From NCBI GenBank assembly GCA_937893675.1, contig CALBGI010000075.1, positions 1 to 64,000 of the forward strand: a stretch of DNA of 64,000 nucleotides, read 5' to 3'. Positions 33,190 through 42,934 of the stretch are shown here, in pieces. Positions within the stretch are counted from its first letter, which is position 1; every line of letters starts with the position of its first letter. The notes under the pieces are model-generated. The model made no database searches. It saw only the letters and a program-made list of their open reading frames with translations, and was not told where the DNA came from. This DNA is from an uncultured Blautia sp. (GTDB taxonomy: Bacteria; Bacillota; Clostridia; Lachnospirales; Lachnospiraceae). The translations under genes and the position numbers were made by a program.

Positions 33190-34017
33190 CTAACACCTCT
33201 TGCCCAGCTGCCAGAACGCCACCGCGCTGGCAGCCGCCACGTTCAGGGAATCCACCCCATGGGACATGGGAATCCGCACCGTATAGTCACAGTCTGCAAT
33301 CGTTGCGTCTGCCAGCCCGTCTCCTTCTGTTCCCAGGATCACCGCAAGCCGCTCCTCGGCAAGCAGCGCCTGATCCTCAATGGAAACCGAATCCTCCCGA
33401 AGTGCCATGGCTGCCGTACGAAACCCAAGTGCACGCAGACGCTTCATTCCATCCTGGGGCCAGCTCTCCTTTTTGGAAAAATATGTCCACGGAATCTGAA
33501 ATACCGTTCCCATACTCACCCGGCTGGCTCTGCGGTACAGCGGGTCACTGCAACCTCCGGTCAAAAGAACCGCATCCATATGAAGAGCTGCCGCAGACCG
33601 AAAAACAGCGCCTATATTGGTGGGATTTACTACGTTTTCCAGCACCGCGATCCGCCTGGCCCCTGCACACACCTCTTCCACAGAGGGAAGCTCCCGCCGC
33701 CGCATGGCGCAGAGCATCCCTCTTGTCATGGGGAATCCCGTGAGCTTTTTCAGCACTTCTGCCCCCGCAGTAAAAACAGGCACTTCCCCGCAGCGTGCAA
33801 GGATCGGAACCGCCTCGCCGGTCAGCTCCTTTTCTTCTGCCAGACAGGAAACCGGCTCATAGCCCGCGTCCAATGCCCGTACAATGACTTTGGGACTTTC
33901 CGCAATAAAAAGTCCCTGTTGCGGCTCAAAACAGTGCAGAAGCTGTGCCTCCGAAAGCCTTGCGTACACATCCAGCTCCGGCGCGTCAAAATCTGTAATT
34001 CTTCTGAGATTTTTCAT
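33190..34017 (-). CDS. SpoU-type RNA 2'-O-ribose methyltransferase (TrmH/RlmB family)
   Basis: 275 residues. The three SPOUT motifs are visible: NPTNIGAVFRSAAAL (about 131-145), ILGTEGDGL (about 226) and IPMSHGVDSLNVAAASAVAFW (about 249-269). An N-terminal substrate-binding domain precedes them. It methylates a ribose in rRNA or tRNA; which one is not clear. The start overlaps the stop of the GH30 gene (ATGA), unusual for an unrelated RNA enzyme, and base composition changes sharply here from AT-rich to GC-richer. Confidence 0.93.
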   Translation of the reverse strand: MKNLRRITDFDAPELDVYARLSEAQLLHCFEPQQGLFIAESPKVIVRALDAGYEPVSCLAEEKELTGEAVPILARCGEVPVFTAGAEVLKKLTGFPMTRGMLCAMRRRELPSVEEVCAGARRIAVLENVVNPTNIGAVFRSAAALHMDAVLLTGGCSDPLYRRASRVSMGTVFQIPWTYFSKKESWPQDGMKRLRALGFRTAAMALREDSVSIEDQALLAEERLAVILGTEGDGLADATIADCDYTVRIPMSHGVDSLNVAAASAVAFWQLGKRC

Positions 34018-35378
34018 GAATGGAACTCCTTTTGTTTCACATTTTCAGAAATTATGCCCGTAGCAATTGCCTTTGGTGAAACCACTATTTTGGCACAGTT
34101 TTCTCTAAGCCGAATGACCGCAGAAATTCTTTCATTTGTGCGATTTAAAACCATAAATACGATTTTACTTTTGCTCTGAAAAGCTGCTATCTCAAGCTTA
34201 TCTGTATATGTACTTACCCCAATACGTACAGAATTTGGTTCCAAAAAATGACTAAAATGCCAAATATATCCAAATATATTGCTTTCTTTAATCTGTTTTT
34301 TCTTCCTGTCAAAATGGAATGGAGCGTCGCAGAAATTTCCCGCATGGTTCGGACCACCTTGCTCATCAAGGATCAGATTCCAATCCAAAAAAGTATTCAT
34401 TCCATTATTAAAATTTCCAATCATATCATGTGCATACTTTTGCGCATTGTCAAGATAATTACATGCGTCAAATTTCCTATATTCAATACAGGCTTCTGAC
34501 AAAAGAAGTTTTTTTTGCGGAAATCGCTCCTTTATCATCTGAAGCGCTTGAAAATGATCTCCACTATACCAATGAAAAGCAACTCCCGCAACCATCTTTT
34601 GAGTCTCATTATCAATGATAGTTTCTGCCCATTCAAAAGCTCTTTCTTTATTATGATCCCAAATATAAACCTCTACATCCTCCAAATGATGTTTTACTAA
34701 CGACGGCCACATATAGTTTTTCAAAAACTCTTTTTGTTCTTCTGCCGTAAAAATACAAGAGTCCCAGGTCTGCACCGCTTTTGGCTCATTTTGCAGGCTT
34801 ATCTTTGTAACTCGGTAACCTCGTTTTCTATATTCCTCAATATATTTACAAATATACTCTGACCATCTTTTCTTATAGTTGTTTTTCAACTTTCCTCCAT
34901 GATTCCGCTTCCCATTTGTTTTCATATATGATGGAGGACTCCAGGGCGAAAGCATTATCTCCAATTTCCTTCCAGATGATTTTTCCGCATCATCCAACAA
35001 TGGTAGTATATATTTTTCTACTCTCTCAAATGAAAACCTTTCAAAAAGTTCATCTTCCTCGCAAGATACCGCCTCATAATGTCCAAGCGAAAAATCGCAG
35101 CTGTCAATAGGAATTCTTACATAGCGATAATTCATACCCGATTTTTCAAAATATTTGCGTATTATTTCTTCCTTTTGTTCAGCCTCCATAAGGGAATAAA
35201 TATATCCTGCTGACTCTGTAATCGCACCTCCGAAACCTTCTATCTGCTGGTATTGAACTTGAGGATATAAATTGACAAGTTCATTTTCTACCTCTTTGTT
35301 ATTAACAAAAATTATTTCCTGTTCCGTTGTCTCTTTTACATTATTTGTATAAGTTGTTTCAATATATTGCAGTTTCAC
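34014..35378 (-). CDS. Glycoside hydrolase family 30 enzyme, cytoplasmic
   Basis: 454 residues, no signal peptide. GH30 features: IEGFGGAITESAGYIYSLM near the N-terminus, LSPWSPPSYMKTNG (about 148), acid/base Glu in ISLQNEP (about 201), and nucleophile Glu in KLLLSEACIE (about 289). A C-terminal beta domain completes the fold. GH30 includes glucosylceramidases, beta-xylosidases and beta-1,6-galactanases; specificity cannot be told by eye. It is the last gene of the island operon and probably acts on an oligosaccharide imported by the ABC system. Confidence 0.9.
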   Translation of the reverse strand: MKLQYIETTYTNNVKETTEQEIIFVNNKEVENELVNLYPQVQYQQIEGFGGAITESAGYIYSLMEAEQKEEIIRKYFEKSGMNYRYVRIPIDSCDFSLGHYEAVSCEEDELFERFSFERVEKYILPLLDDAEKSSGRKLEIMLSPWSPPSYMKTNGKRNHGGKLKNNYKKRWSEYICKYIEEYRKRGYRVTKISLQNEPKAVQTWDSCIFTAEEQKEFLKNYMWPSLVKHHLEDVEVYIWDHNKERAFEWAETIIDNETQKMVAGVAFHWYSGDHFQALQMIKERFPQKKLLLSEACIEYRKFDACNYLDNAQKYAHDMIGNFNNGMNTFLDWNLILDEQGGPNHAGNFCDAPFHFDRKKKQIKESNIFGYIWHFSHFLEPNSVRIGVSTYTDKLEIAAFQSKSKIVFMVLNRTNERISAVIRLRENCAKIVVSPKAIATGIISENVKQKEFHS

Positions 35379-35404
35379 AAATATTCTTCCTTTCCTGTAC
35401 CTTC

Positions 35405-36655
35405 TTAACTTTTTTCATGCTTTTTATGTTTTTCTTTTGAGAGTGAATGCCCATAGGTTTTTTTATAAATATTATATAAATAATGCCAGTCTGAATATCC
35501 TACTATTTCTGCAATCTCATAAATTTTCAAGTCGCTGTTTAAATAGAGGTTTCTAGCCTGTTCCAACCGTTGTCGAGTAATATACTCTACAAAGCCTATG
35601 CCCATACTCTCTTTGAAAATCTTACTGAAATAATTTTTACTTACGCCAATTCTGTCCGCTATCATTTGTAAAGAAAGCTCTTTATTACCCAGATTTTCAT
35701 CTATATATTTTAGTGCTTGTAACACTTCTCTTTTCATGGAGCCTGAAATATTTACTGTCCCCGAAAATTGTATTCTATATGTGTTTACATCTGCTCTTGT
35801 ACACAATTCTATTGCCTCTGCATATTGATTAGGTAAAAATTCTACTCCCTTTTTCAGAGTACTAATTCCTGCTGCCATTTTTACTTGATAATACAAATCT
35901 AAGAATGTAAAGCCCGAATTCAATCTTTCATATATTTTTTGGATAAAAGATTTTTTACTTTCCAATACATTATTCTTACAGCATACGACTGCGTATTCTT
36001 TATAATTTATCCGAAATACAAAGCACTCACATTCATTCTCCAAAACTTCCTGTAAAACATTTCCTATAGAAAACTGCATAAGGTTTAAATCATTTCCAAA
36101 AATACTTGCCAGGCATTCTTGATATTTTAATAGTTGTACACTGACAACTATATATTCTGTGCATTCCCACGACTTCCAATTCTCTTTTGCATCTTCATGC
36201 TTATCCTTCTGCATTTTTTCTCCCAGCAAAAATTTATATAATATTTCCTTTTTGGAAATTTCTTCAGGAAGCTTTTTTTCTTCTCGCTTTTTTTCCAAAA
36301 CTCGTATCACAGCTTTCAAAATATCATCAGGCATCATCGTAGGCTTAAACAAATAGTCTTCTGCTCCCATCTGCATTGCACTCCGAACAAGCTCAAACTC
36401 ATTGAAACTACTAAGAACAATTCTTCCTAGTGTCCATCCTTTCTCGTCTACTTTTTCCAGCAACTCCAATCCAGTCATAGAGGGCATCCGAATGTCTGTC
36501 AGCAACACATCAACAGAGTGTTCTTCCATAAATTTCAGCGCTTCTTTTCCACTGGCCACCTGAAAAACCTTAATGCCATATTCTTTCCATGGAATTGTAT
36601 CTGCAATTGCCTGTCTTGCAAATGCTTCATCATCAACAATCAAAAGGACTTTCAT
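35405..36655 (-). CDS. YesN-type response regulator with AraC DNA-binding domain
   Basis: 416 residues. Receiver domain 1-120 with acidic pocket VDDE and phosphoacceptor Asp54 in LLTDIRMPS. A long middle region (130-310) follows, and the C-terminal AraC domain (about 315-410) has two helix-turn-helices, e.g. LSLQMIADRIGVSKNYFSKIFKE and LKIYEIAEIVGYSDWHYLYNIYKKTYG. Its start touches the YesM stop codon (TAGATG). It should activate the sugar-transport and glycosidase genes of the island. Confidence 0.95.
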   Translation of the reverse strand: MKVLLIVDDEAFARQAIADTIPWKEYGIKVFQVASGKEALKFMEEHSVDVLLTDIRMPSMTGLELLEKVDEKGWTLGRIVLSSFNEFELVRSAMQMGAEDYLFKPTMMPDDILKAVIRVLEKKREEKKLPEEISKKEILYKFLLGEKMQKDKHEDAKENWKSWECTEYIVVSVQLLKYQECLASIFGNDLNLMQFSIGNVLQEVLENECECFVFRINYKEYAVVCCKNNVLESKKSFIQKIYERLNSGFTFLDLYYQVKMAAGISTLKKGVEFLPNQYAEAIELCTRADVNTYRIQFSGTVNISGSMKREVLQALKYIDENLGNKELSLQMIADRIGVSKNYFSKIFKESMGIGFVEYITRQRLEQARNLYLNSDLKIYEIAEIVGYSDWHYLYNIYKKTYGHSLSKEKHKKHEKS

Positions 36656-38428
36656 CTAACTTTTCCCCTTTTCAACCGATGGAAATATCACTGTCACACA
36701 AGTTCCTTTTCCTATCTCACTATGAATCAACATCTTGGCCTCCGCTCCATAATTAAGAGCCAATCTGTCCTTTATATTATTTAGTCCAATTCCTGTAAGT
36801 TTATCTATTCCCTCATATTTAAATCCTCTGCCATTATCATAAATAGAAATTTTTATTTTTTTTCTTTCTCTCATACAGGAAAGTGTTATTAAACTGTTTT
36901 TCATGGAACCATCAAATGCATGAAGAAGAGCATTTTCTACGATTGGCTGCAGCAGCATTTTAAGTACCAGACATTTTTTGCACTCATCTTCTATTTGGTA
37001 GCGGACTGCGACGTTGCTCCCATAGCGCATATTCTGAATATAGATATAATCCTCAACAAATTGCAGCTCTTCCTCAAGAATAACCATATCCAAAGTATTT
37101 CTGCAGGAATATTCCAGAATTTCAGTTAATGCCACAATACTGTTTGCTATTTCCATTTGTTTTTTTGAAATAGCCTGCCATTTAATCGTGTTCAAGGTAT
37201 TATATAAAAAATGAGAATTAATTTTCGCATTTAGTGCCAGCATTTCTATGCGTGTTTTTTCATGCTCCTTCTGGATATTCTCTTGCATCAAGATATCCAC
37301 TTCCCGAATCATGATATTGAAGCTTTCTACAAGTTCTGCAAGATCTTTATTTTCTGGTTTTTTTACTTTAACACTAAAATCCCCCCTGCTGACTTGTCCC
37401 ATGCTGCCAATCAGAACCGTGATTGGTTTTGTGATACTGTGTGATAAGCTAAGTGATAAACCCAAAGTGCATAACAGGCAGGTTGCAAATACCCACAGCC
37501 AGGTATTCTGAATTTTGTTTAATTCCTCATGGAACATAGCATTGCTATTTACCTGAATAAGATACCACTCCTTATTAGAAAGGGTTTTCATTGTTATCTG
37601 TTTTACATTCGAATTACTTGCATCAACTTCTTTTTTGCACAATTCTTGACAAAGTTCTCCCAAATTGTATTTTCCATAAGTCACATCAAAAACATTTTTT
37701 CCAAGTTTTTCTTGCTCCGGTGCGTAAATCAAACAGTTATTCTCATCTACAATAAAAGAAAAATCATCTTCTGTCATTTCAAGTAATTCTATTGCCTGTT
37801 TAATCTTTTCATAAGGAATATCAATCTGAATTAATCCGATTGCTCCGCTTTGTGTGTAACGGTTCAGATAAACCATAAAGCTGACCATGTAAGAAGAATT
37901 CTTCGAACTGTTTCGATATCGATAGGAAGCTTTATGCGGAGGACGTATCACTGTCATTCCCTGTTGTTCTGAAGACAACTGCTGTCCTAACTCATCACAA
38001 AAAGCTGCTTGGTTCCACTCGCTGTTGGAGCTAAATCCGTTTCCCTCAAAGTCCATCATATAAACATGATCTATAATATCATTTGAAATGCATATGTTTG
38101 TAAGCTGCGATGTGATTTTTCTATTTAAAAGTAACCGTTCATAAGCACTTTTTTGGGAATATCCTTCAAATTCTGAAGAAAGCACGGTCAATCCCAGCAG
38201 CTGCTCTGAAATGGTATCAATTTGGCGTAAAATATTATTGATGTTTGCAGTTATATTTTTTCTGTTATTGTCTTGAAAAATCTCCACCTTTTCTCTGTAA
38301 AATTTTTTTGTGTAACTGTAGTAAAATCCCAGAATGATGAGGCTTGATACAATAGGCGTAATAAGCATTGCAATGATTATTTTTTTGCATATAGATATTG
38401 CCTTGAATTTTTTTATCCATTTTTTCAC
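36656..38428 (-). CDS. YesM-type sensor histidine kinase
   Basis: About 590 residues. The start is called at GTG 38428, because GGAGG lies 8 bases upstream; the frame can be read back to a TTG at 38443, which would overlap that site. A membrane segment near the N-terminus, an extracellular sensor domain (about 40-290), a second membrane segment (about 300-320), and HAMP (330-380). The HisKA_5-type phosphoacceptor is in NSHFLYNTLNTIKWQA, and the ATPase boxes in NALLHAF and YDNGRGF. It should sense an extracellular glycan product and phosphorylate YesN. Confidence 0.94.
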   Translation of the reverse strand: MKKWIKKFKAISICKKIIIAMLITPIVSSLIILGFYYSYTKKFYREKVEIFQDNNRKNITANINNILRQIDTISEQLLGLTVLSSEFEGYSQKSAYERLLLNRKITSQLTNICISNDIIDHVYMMDFEGNGFSSNSEWNQAAFCDELGQQLSSEQQGMTVIRPPHKASYRYRNSSKNSSYMVSFMVYLNRYTQSGAIGLIQIDIPYEKIKQAIELLEMTEDDFSFIVDENNCLIYAPEQEKLGKNVFDVTYGKYNLGELCQELCKKEVDASNSNVKQITMKTLSNKEWYLIQVNSNAMFHEELNKIQNTWLWVFATCLLCTLGLSLSLSHSITKPITVLIGSMGQVSRGDFSVKVKKPENKDLAELVESFNIMIREVDILMQENIQKEHEKTRIEMLALNAKINSHFLYNTLNTIKWQAISKKQMEIANSIVALTEILEYSCRNTLDMVILEEELQFVEDYIYIQNMRYGSNVAVRYQIEDECKKCLVLKMLLQPIVENALLHAFDGSMKNSLITLSCMRERKKIKISIYDNGRGFKYEGIDKLTGIGLNNIKDRLALNYGAEAKMLIHSEIGKGTCVTVIFPSVEKGKS

Positions 38429-38468
38429 TCTGGCTTCCTCCAAATTCCCACTATTTGCACAATCTCAA

Positions 38469-39086
38469 TTAACTGTCTTTCATTATAACATGGCAATTTA
38501 AATCGGGAAATTCTTTTCTTATATCTGCTTTTACCTTTTCAATATCGTTCCAATCATTTTCATATCTTCCCGAAGTGGTCAAAATTTTTATTTTTTTCTC
38601 CACAACTACCAGAATACAGTTGAAATAGAGTGTTCCCTTCCTCATTATCCACAGAAGATATACTCCATCTTCTTTTATCCATTTTCTTAATGTCTGAAAA
38701 ATATGCTGTGACTTTTCTCCCTTTCGAAATACTTGAATACCTTCGGTCTGCTCCAACATTTCATATTGATATTCAAGATATTCATCAATATCCCAATTGT
38801 AAATCTTTGCATTCTGTATCTTACAATCATATTCTTCCAAGCCTTCTTCCGTATAAATGCGAATTTCATCTATTTCTGGAAACCTTTCCCAAAACTCCTG
38901 CAGATTTGTAAAACTTTTCCCATCGACCTCAACCGGCAAGCCATTCTGCATGACCGCCTTAAGCCCATTCACCTGTTTCAGAATGTGAAGGATATTCTTC
39001 TGGGGACAGTAACTATCTAATATATCATTAAAATGTATCCAAATCTCTGGTCTCAAATTTTCTACCAATATGTTAGCATCTATCAT
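38469..39086 (-). CDS. Unrecognised protein in the glycan operon
   Basis: 205 residues, start behind GGAGGGGATTTAAA within the end of the GH35 gene. Soluble, no signal peptide, acidic in the middle (EYLEYQYEMLEQTEG), with a beta-rich C-terminal half (VYLLWIMRKGTLYFNCILVVVEKKIKILTTSGRYENDW). No catalytic motif recognised. Its place between GH35 and the YesMN genes, with tight spacing both sides, links it to glycan use, but no function is proposed. Confidence 0.8.
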   Translation of the reverse strand: MIDANILVENLRPEIWIHFNDILDSYCPQKNILHILKQVNGLKAVMQNGLPVEVDGKSFTNLQEFWERFPEIDEIRIYTEEGLEEYDCKIQNAKIYNWDIDEYLEYQYEMLEQTEGIQVFRKGEKSQHIFQTLRKWIKEDGVYLLWIMRKGTLYFNCILVVVEKKIKILTTSGRYENDWNDIEKVKADIRKEFPDLNCHVIMKDS

Positions 39087-39087
39087 T

Positions 39088-41097
39088 TTAAATCCCCTCC
39101 TGCTTTACTTTTAAAACTCGAATTTCAAAAGGTTTCAATACCATATTCATATGATTTTCTGCTATTTTATAAGTATGATTCCACATATCATAAAACTTTT
39201 GTTTCCCTTTAAAGCTTATCTCCACTTTTGTTTCCTCACTTATTGTATTCGCCACAAAAATAATACAGGATTTATCATGTTCTCTTTTGTGAACAGAAAT
39301 CTCACAGCCTATTGCCCGATAATCTGCTTTGGGCAATAATATTTCAGAAAATTTTTCTGCTCTCGGCAGGATCTTTATTGACTCATTTTTTTGAAGAATC
39401 TCACAAATATTTCCTCTTCTGTCAATTTCAGGCATGTTTGGACCTAAATACAATTTTTTTCCCCTCTTTTCACTGAACTTCAGCAATTTTTCTTGTATCC
39501 AAGATTCCATAAAATTGTAGGAAGCGGCAAAGACAACCTCATATTGCTCCATTTTTTCTGTTCTAACATAGCAATCAGACACATCATATTCCATTCCCAT
39601 CTTGTCCAGCATGCCCATGACATTTTGTATCCAGCTTTCTCTATCATATCCTCCTTGAGAATCATCTACCTGCAATCTAGCAGAATAATTTTCCGGTTTC
39701 CAAATAGTCTGTGGGATATCTGTTCCTCTAATCAAACAATTCGAAGAAAATATATTTCTATTGCGAGTTGCCAAAAGGGCTCTCAGGCGCCCCATGTCAT
39801 AATTTTTTAATACGAGTATTTTAGGGGCTCTAACATATGTATTTAGCTCTGCTTCCTTCAAAAAAGTTAAAAGTTTTTGAAACATATCATACCATCTATT
39901 ACATATACTCCCATTATTTAGGATGGGGCACCCTGTCCAACGATCCCTTTCTACAAGCATATAAAAGTTCACAGCCTTCATGCCGTTCATAAACGCATAC
40001 AAATAGCCGAATAACTCTTCCTCTGGTTCTAATATCGTCCCTCTATCAAACCAGGAACCAGAACCAAATTCTGGCACAAAGGGCAATTTACTTCCGGCTG
40101 CCAAATAACGAATACGTTCTTTCAACATAGAGGTATTTCCTGGCTCCGGATACGCGTCAATTCCAGCGACAGACAATCCTGGAATAGCTTCATCCCGCTG
40201 CACAGAGATTGGTGTATAATTCTGATAAGCACAATTATGAAAAATCGGAATCGGAAGTTCTAATTCTTCCAAAATTTCAACCATTTTTTTTAACGCTTGC
40301 AAAATCTGATATTCTTTATATTCCACCCAGTCAAAATAATATTCCAGATGTTCATCTCCTTCTTTGTATCCAACAGGTGGATAAATATCTTCAAAACTTT
40401 GAAAATTCGAATGATAAATTTCATTCAAATTTTCAATCACATTATATTTTTCAACAAGCCAGTTCCCATATCCCGTAATCGACTCTTCTGAATAATCCAT
40501 AATATATGGATTATCTCTAAAAAAATTGCAAGTTTCATTATCTGCCTGGATTGCAATAACCCCTCCTTGCGGAACACAATGCGTTTTTAAAATCTGCTTA
40601 AAGCTATTAAAATAATGACGTGTTTCTTCATATAATTTAGAACTCATGTAAGATGGAACAGGAAATGCCCCTGTCACATATGGATACACAACGGATGTTC
40701 CCTGTGGTGTTTTAGCCTGTATTTCCGGCATCCTCAAAAGCCATTGAGGATATCCAAACCATGTCATTTCTGCATTAATATGCGGACCTGGTCTTACAAT
40801 TACATAAAGTCCTATTTTTTCACAGATACTCAAAAATTTATCTAAATCCTTCCGAGCATCTGTTTCTCCATAATCAAATTTGTTTTTTTCCGGTTCATGA
40901 ATTGCCCATGGAATATAAGTTTCTACAATTGAAAATCCCATATTTTTTATATTTTTTAATGCTTCTTCCCATGTTTCAGGCGCCATTCTCCAATAATGGA
41001 TTGAGCCACTGTACAACGGAAGCTCAATTCCTTGTCCATTTTCATCCATTTTTTCTACATAAATCCCTTGCCAGGTAAATCTTACATTTTTTTTCAT
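39088..41097 (-). CDS. Glycoside hydrolase family 35 beta-galactosidase-like enzyme
   Basis: 669 residues, no signal peptide. GH35 N-terminal signature PLYSGSIHYWRMAPETWEEALKNIKNMGFSIVETYIPWAIHEP and VIVRPGPHINAEM. The acid/base Glu is in IAIQADNETC (canonical QIENEY altered) and the nucleophile Glu in FVPEFGSGSWF. Accessory beta domains follow. It should release terminal beta-galactose (or a related sugar) from an imported oligosaccharide. The altered acid/base surroundings hint at unusual specificity. 13 bases after the permease gene, behind AGAGAGGGA. Confidence 0.9.
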   Translation of the reverse strand: MKKNVRFTWQGIYVEKMDENGQGIELPLYSGSIHYWRMAPETWEEALKNIKNMGFSIVETYIPWAIHEPEKNKFDYGETDARKDLDKFLSICEKIGLYVIVRPGPHINAEMTWFGYPQWLLRMPEIQAKTPQGTSVVYPYVTGAFPVPSYMSSKLYEETRHYFNSFKQILKTHCVPQGGVIAIQADNETCNFFRDNPYIMDYSEESITGYGNWLVEKYNVIENLNEIYHSNFQSFEDIYPPVGYKEGDEHLEYYFDWVEYKEYQILQALKKMVEILEELELPIPIFHNCAYQNYTPISVQRDEAIPGLSVAGIDAYPEPGNTSMLKERIRYLAAGSKLPFVPEFGSGSWFDRGTILEPEEELFGYLYAFMNGMKAVNFYMLVERDRWTGCPILNNGSICNRWYDMFQKLLTFLKEAELNTYVRAPKILVLKNYDMGRLRALLATRNRNIFSSNCLIRGTDIPQTIWKPENYSARLQVDDSQGGYDRESWIQNVMGMLDKMGMEYDVSDCYVRTEKMEQYEVVFAASYNFMESWIQEKLLKFSEKRGKKLYLGPNMPEIDRRGNICEILQKNESIKILPRAEKFSEILLPKADYRAIGCEISVHKREHDKSCIIFVANTISEETKVEISFKGKQKFYDMWNHTYKIAENHMNMVLKPFEIRVLKVKQEGI

Positions 41098-41110
41098 AAA
41101 AATCCCTCTC

Positions 41111-41950
41111 TTATCCTTTCACTGCACCTGCTGTCATTCCCGCGATCACTTGCTTTTGAAAAAGCAAATACATTATAACTACAGGGATAATAGAAATTAC
41201 AAAGCCCGCACATAAAAGTCCATACTTTGTAGCATAAGATCCTTTTAATGCAGAAATTGCAAGTGATAATGTTTTTTTATATGGCGAAGATATCAGAACC
41301 AATCCCATGAGCAAGTCATTCCAACAATTCAAAAATGCCAGCGTAGCAACTGTAGCAATTCCCGGTTTCGCAATCGGAAAAATGATACGTAGAAAAATTT
41401 GTTCCGTAGAACAGCCATCTATTGTTGCAGCCTCATCCATTTCCCTCGGTATGCTTTCAAAAAAGCCATTCATTATATACATACTCAACGAAATATTTGT
41501 AGCTGTGTACATAAGGATTAAGGATAACAGATTATCTGTAAGACCTATTTTTTTAAAAATTAAAACAGATGGTATTAACAACGCATGAATCGGAATCATG
41601 ATTCCTAATGAAAAATAGGCAGAAAAGAATCTATTCCTCCATACTCGAGTCAATATATAGCACCCCATAGATGTTGCAATGATCAGAACTACAAGTGTTA
41701 TCAAACATACAAACATACTGTTCAAAAAATTGCGGCCTACATCTACCCCTTCCCAAACCTCCTTGTAATTGACTAAATCTATTTTTATCGGCAAACCGAA
41801 CGGATTTCCAAAAATAGCGTTATTATCTTTAAAAGAGGAAATCAACACCCATACAAACGGGTATAATGATATAATTGCTGCTAATGTCAAAAATACATAT
41901 TTAATCACTTCTAATATTTGATATTTCCAGGATTTATGAAAAAATCTCAT
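41111..41950 (-). CDS. CUT1 sugar ABC transporter permease (MalG/LacG type)
   Basis: 279 residues with six membrane segments. The EAA motif is EAATIDGCSTEQIFLRIIFPIAKPG (about 178-202), where the cytoplasmic ATPase docks. Start behind TAGGAGTAGAT, 8 bases after the partner permease. No ATPase gene is present in the cluster; Firmicutes use a shared MsmX/MsiK-type ATPase for such systems. Confidence 0.95.
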   Translation of the reverse strand: MRFFHKSWKYQILEVIKYVFLTLAAIISLYPFVWVLISSFKDNNAIFGNPFGLPIKIDLVNYKEVWEGVDVGRNFLNSMFVCLITLVVLIIATSMGCYILTRVWRNRFFSAYFSLGIMIPIHALLIPSVLIFKKIGLTDNLLSLILMYTATNISLSMYIMNGFFESIPREMDEAATIDGCSTEQIFLRIIFPIAKPGIATVATLAFLNCWNDLLMGLVLISSPYKKTLSLAISALKGSYATKYGLLCAGFVISIIPVVIMYLLFQKQVIAGMTAGAVKG

Positions 41951-41958
41951 ATCTACTC

Positions 41959-42834
41959 CTATCTTTCTTCTTTTCGTGAAGAAAACAAACGAAATAATAA
42001 TGTAATTACAAGAGATAAAACTACAATTGTTACCGTGATCGCACTCCCCATTCCAAAATCGGAATTTACAAATGCGATTTTATACATGTATACCCCTAGG
42101 TATGCTGAACGGACTCCCGGGCCACCGCCAGTCATAATCCATGAATGCTCAAAGGCTTTCAGAGAACCTGTTACACATAAGATCACACAGATATTTGTAA
42201 AATTGGCAATCTCTGGAAGCACAACTCTAAAAAATATCTGTATCCTGTTTGCTCCGTCAATTTGTGCGCTCTCTATCAATTCTTGCGGAATAGACTGAAG
42301 CGCTCCCAAAAATATTGTTACGTAAAGTCCTATATACTGCCAAACTTGAGGAACCATTACAGAATATAGAAGCGTATGTATGTTCGAAAGCCAATTTGTT
42401 GCAAACCTTCCAAGTCCAATTGCTTCAAGAATTTTATTAAACACTCCTATTTCACTGTTATAAAAAAGAGAAAACATTAGTGAAATCGCAACTGGAGCAA
42501 TTACCACCGGCAGAAAGAAAATTGTTCGATACAGTTTCATTCCTTTTACTTTAGAATACAGTAAATATGCCAATAAAATTCCTACTGGTATCTGAACGAA
42601 TAAACTAATGACCAGCAATTTTATTGTATTCCAAAACGTAACCCAATAATCTTTGTTCTGAAATAGTGTTTTAAAATTCTCAAGTCCTACAAAAATTTTT
42701 TCTGTTACGCCATTCCAATTTGTTAAGCTATAGTAACCAGACTGTAAAAGCGGTATAAATAAAAACACCGTATAAATTAAGAAAACCGGAAGTAAAAAGC
42801 CTAAACAAACAAAAAATTTTTTATTTTTGTTCAT
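41959..42834 (-). CDS. CUT1 sugar ABC transporter permease (MalF/LacF type)
   Basis: 291 residues, six membrane segments, EAA-like motif ELIESAQIDGANRIQIFFRVVLPEI (about 186-210). Preceded by AAGGAGG and, further upstream, a hairpin separating it from the binding-protein gene. It forms the membrane channel with the next gene. Confidence 0.95.
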   Translation of the reverse strand: MNKNKKFFVCLGFLLPVFLIYTVFLFIPLLQSGYYSLTNWNGVTEKIFVGLENFKTLFQNKDYWVTFWNTIKLLVISLFVQIPVGILLAYLLYSKVKGMKLYRTIFFLPVVIAPVAISLMFSLFYNSEIGVFNKILEAIGLGRFATNWLSNIHTLLYSVMVPQVWQYIGLYVTIFLGALQSIPQELIESAQIDGANRIQIFFRVVLPEIANFTNICVILCVTGSLKAFEHSWIMTGGGPGVRSAYLGVYMYKIAFVNSDFGMGSAITVTIVVLSLVITLLFRLFSSRKEER

Positions 42835-42856
42835 GATTCCTCCTTATTTTGAGTAC

Positions 42857-42894
42857 AAAAAGGCCGCCATTGTAGATACTCTTCATTGGCGGCC
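42857..42894 (-). terminator. Hairpin between binding-protein and permease genes
   Basis: On the minus strand GGCCGCCA (42887-42894) and TGGCGGCC (42862-42869) pair around a 17-base loop, and TTTTTG follows. In such operons this attenuates read-through, giving more binding protein than permease. Confidence 0.75.
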
Positions 42895-42934
42895 CTTTAC
42901 TCAAATATCAAACACCTATTGTTCCATCTTCAAT

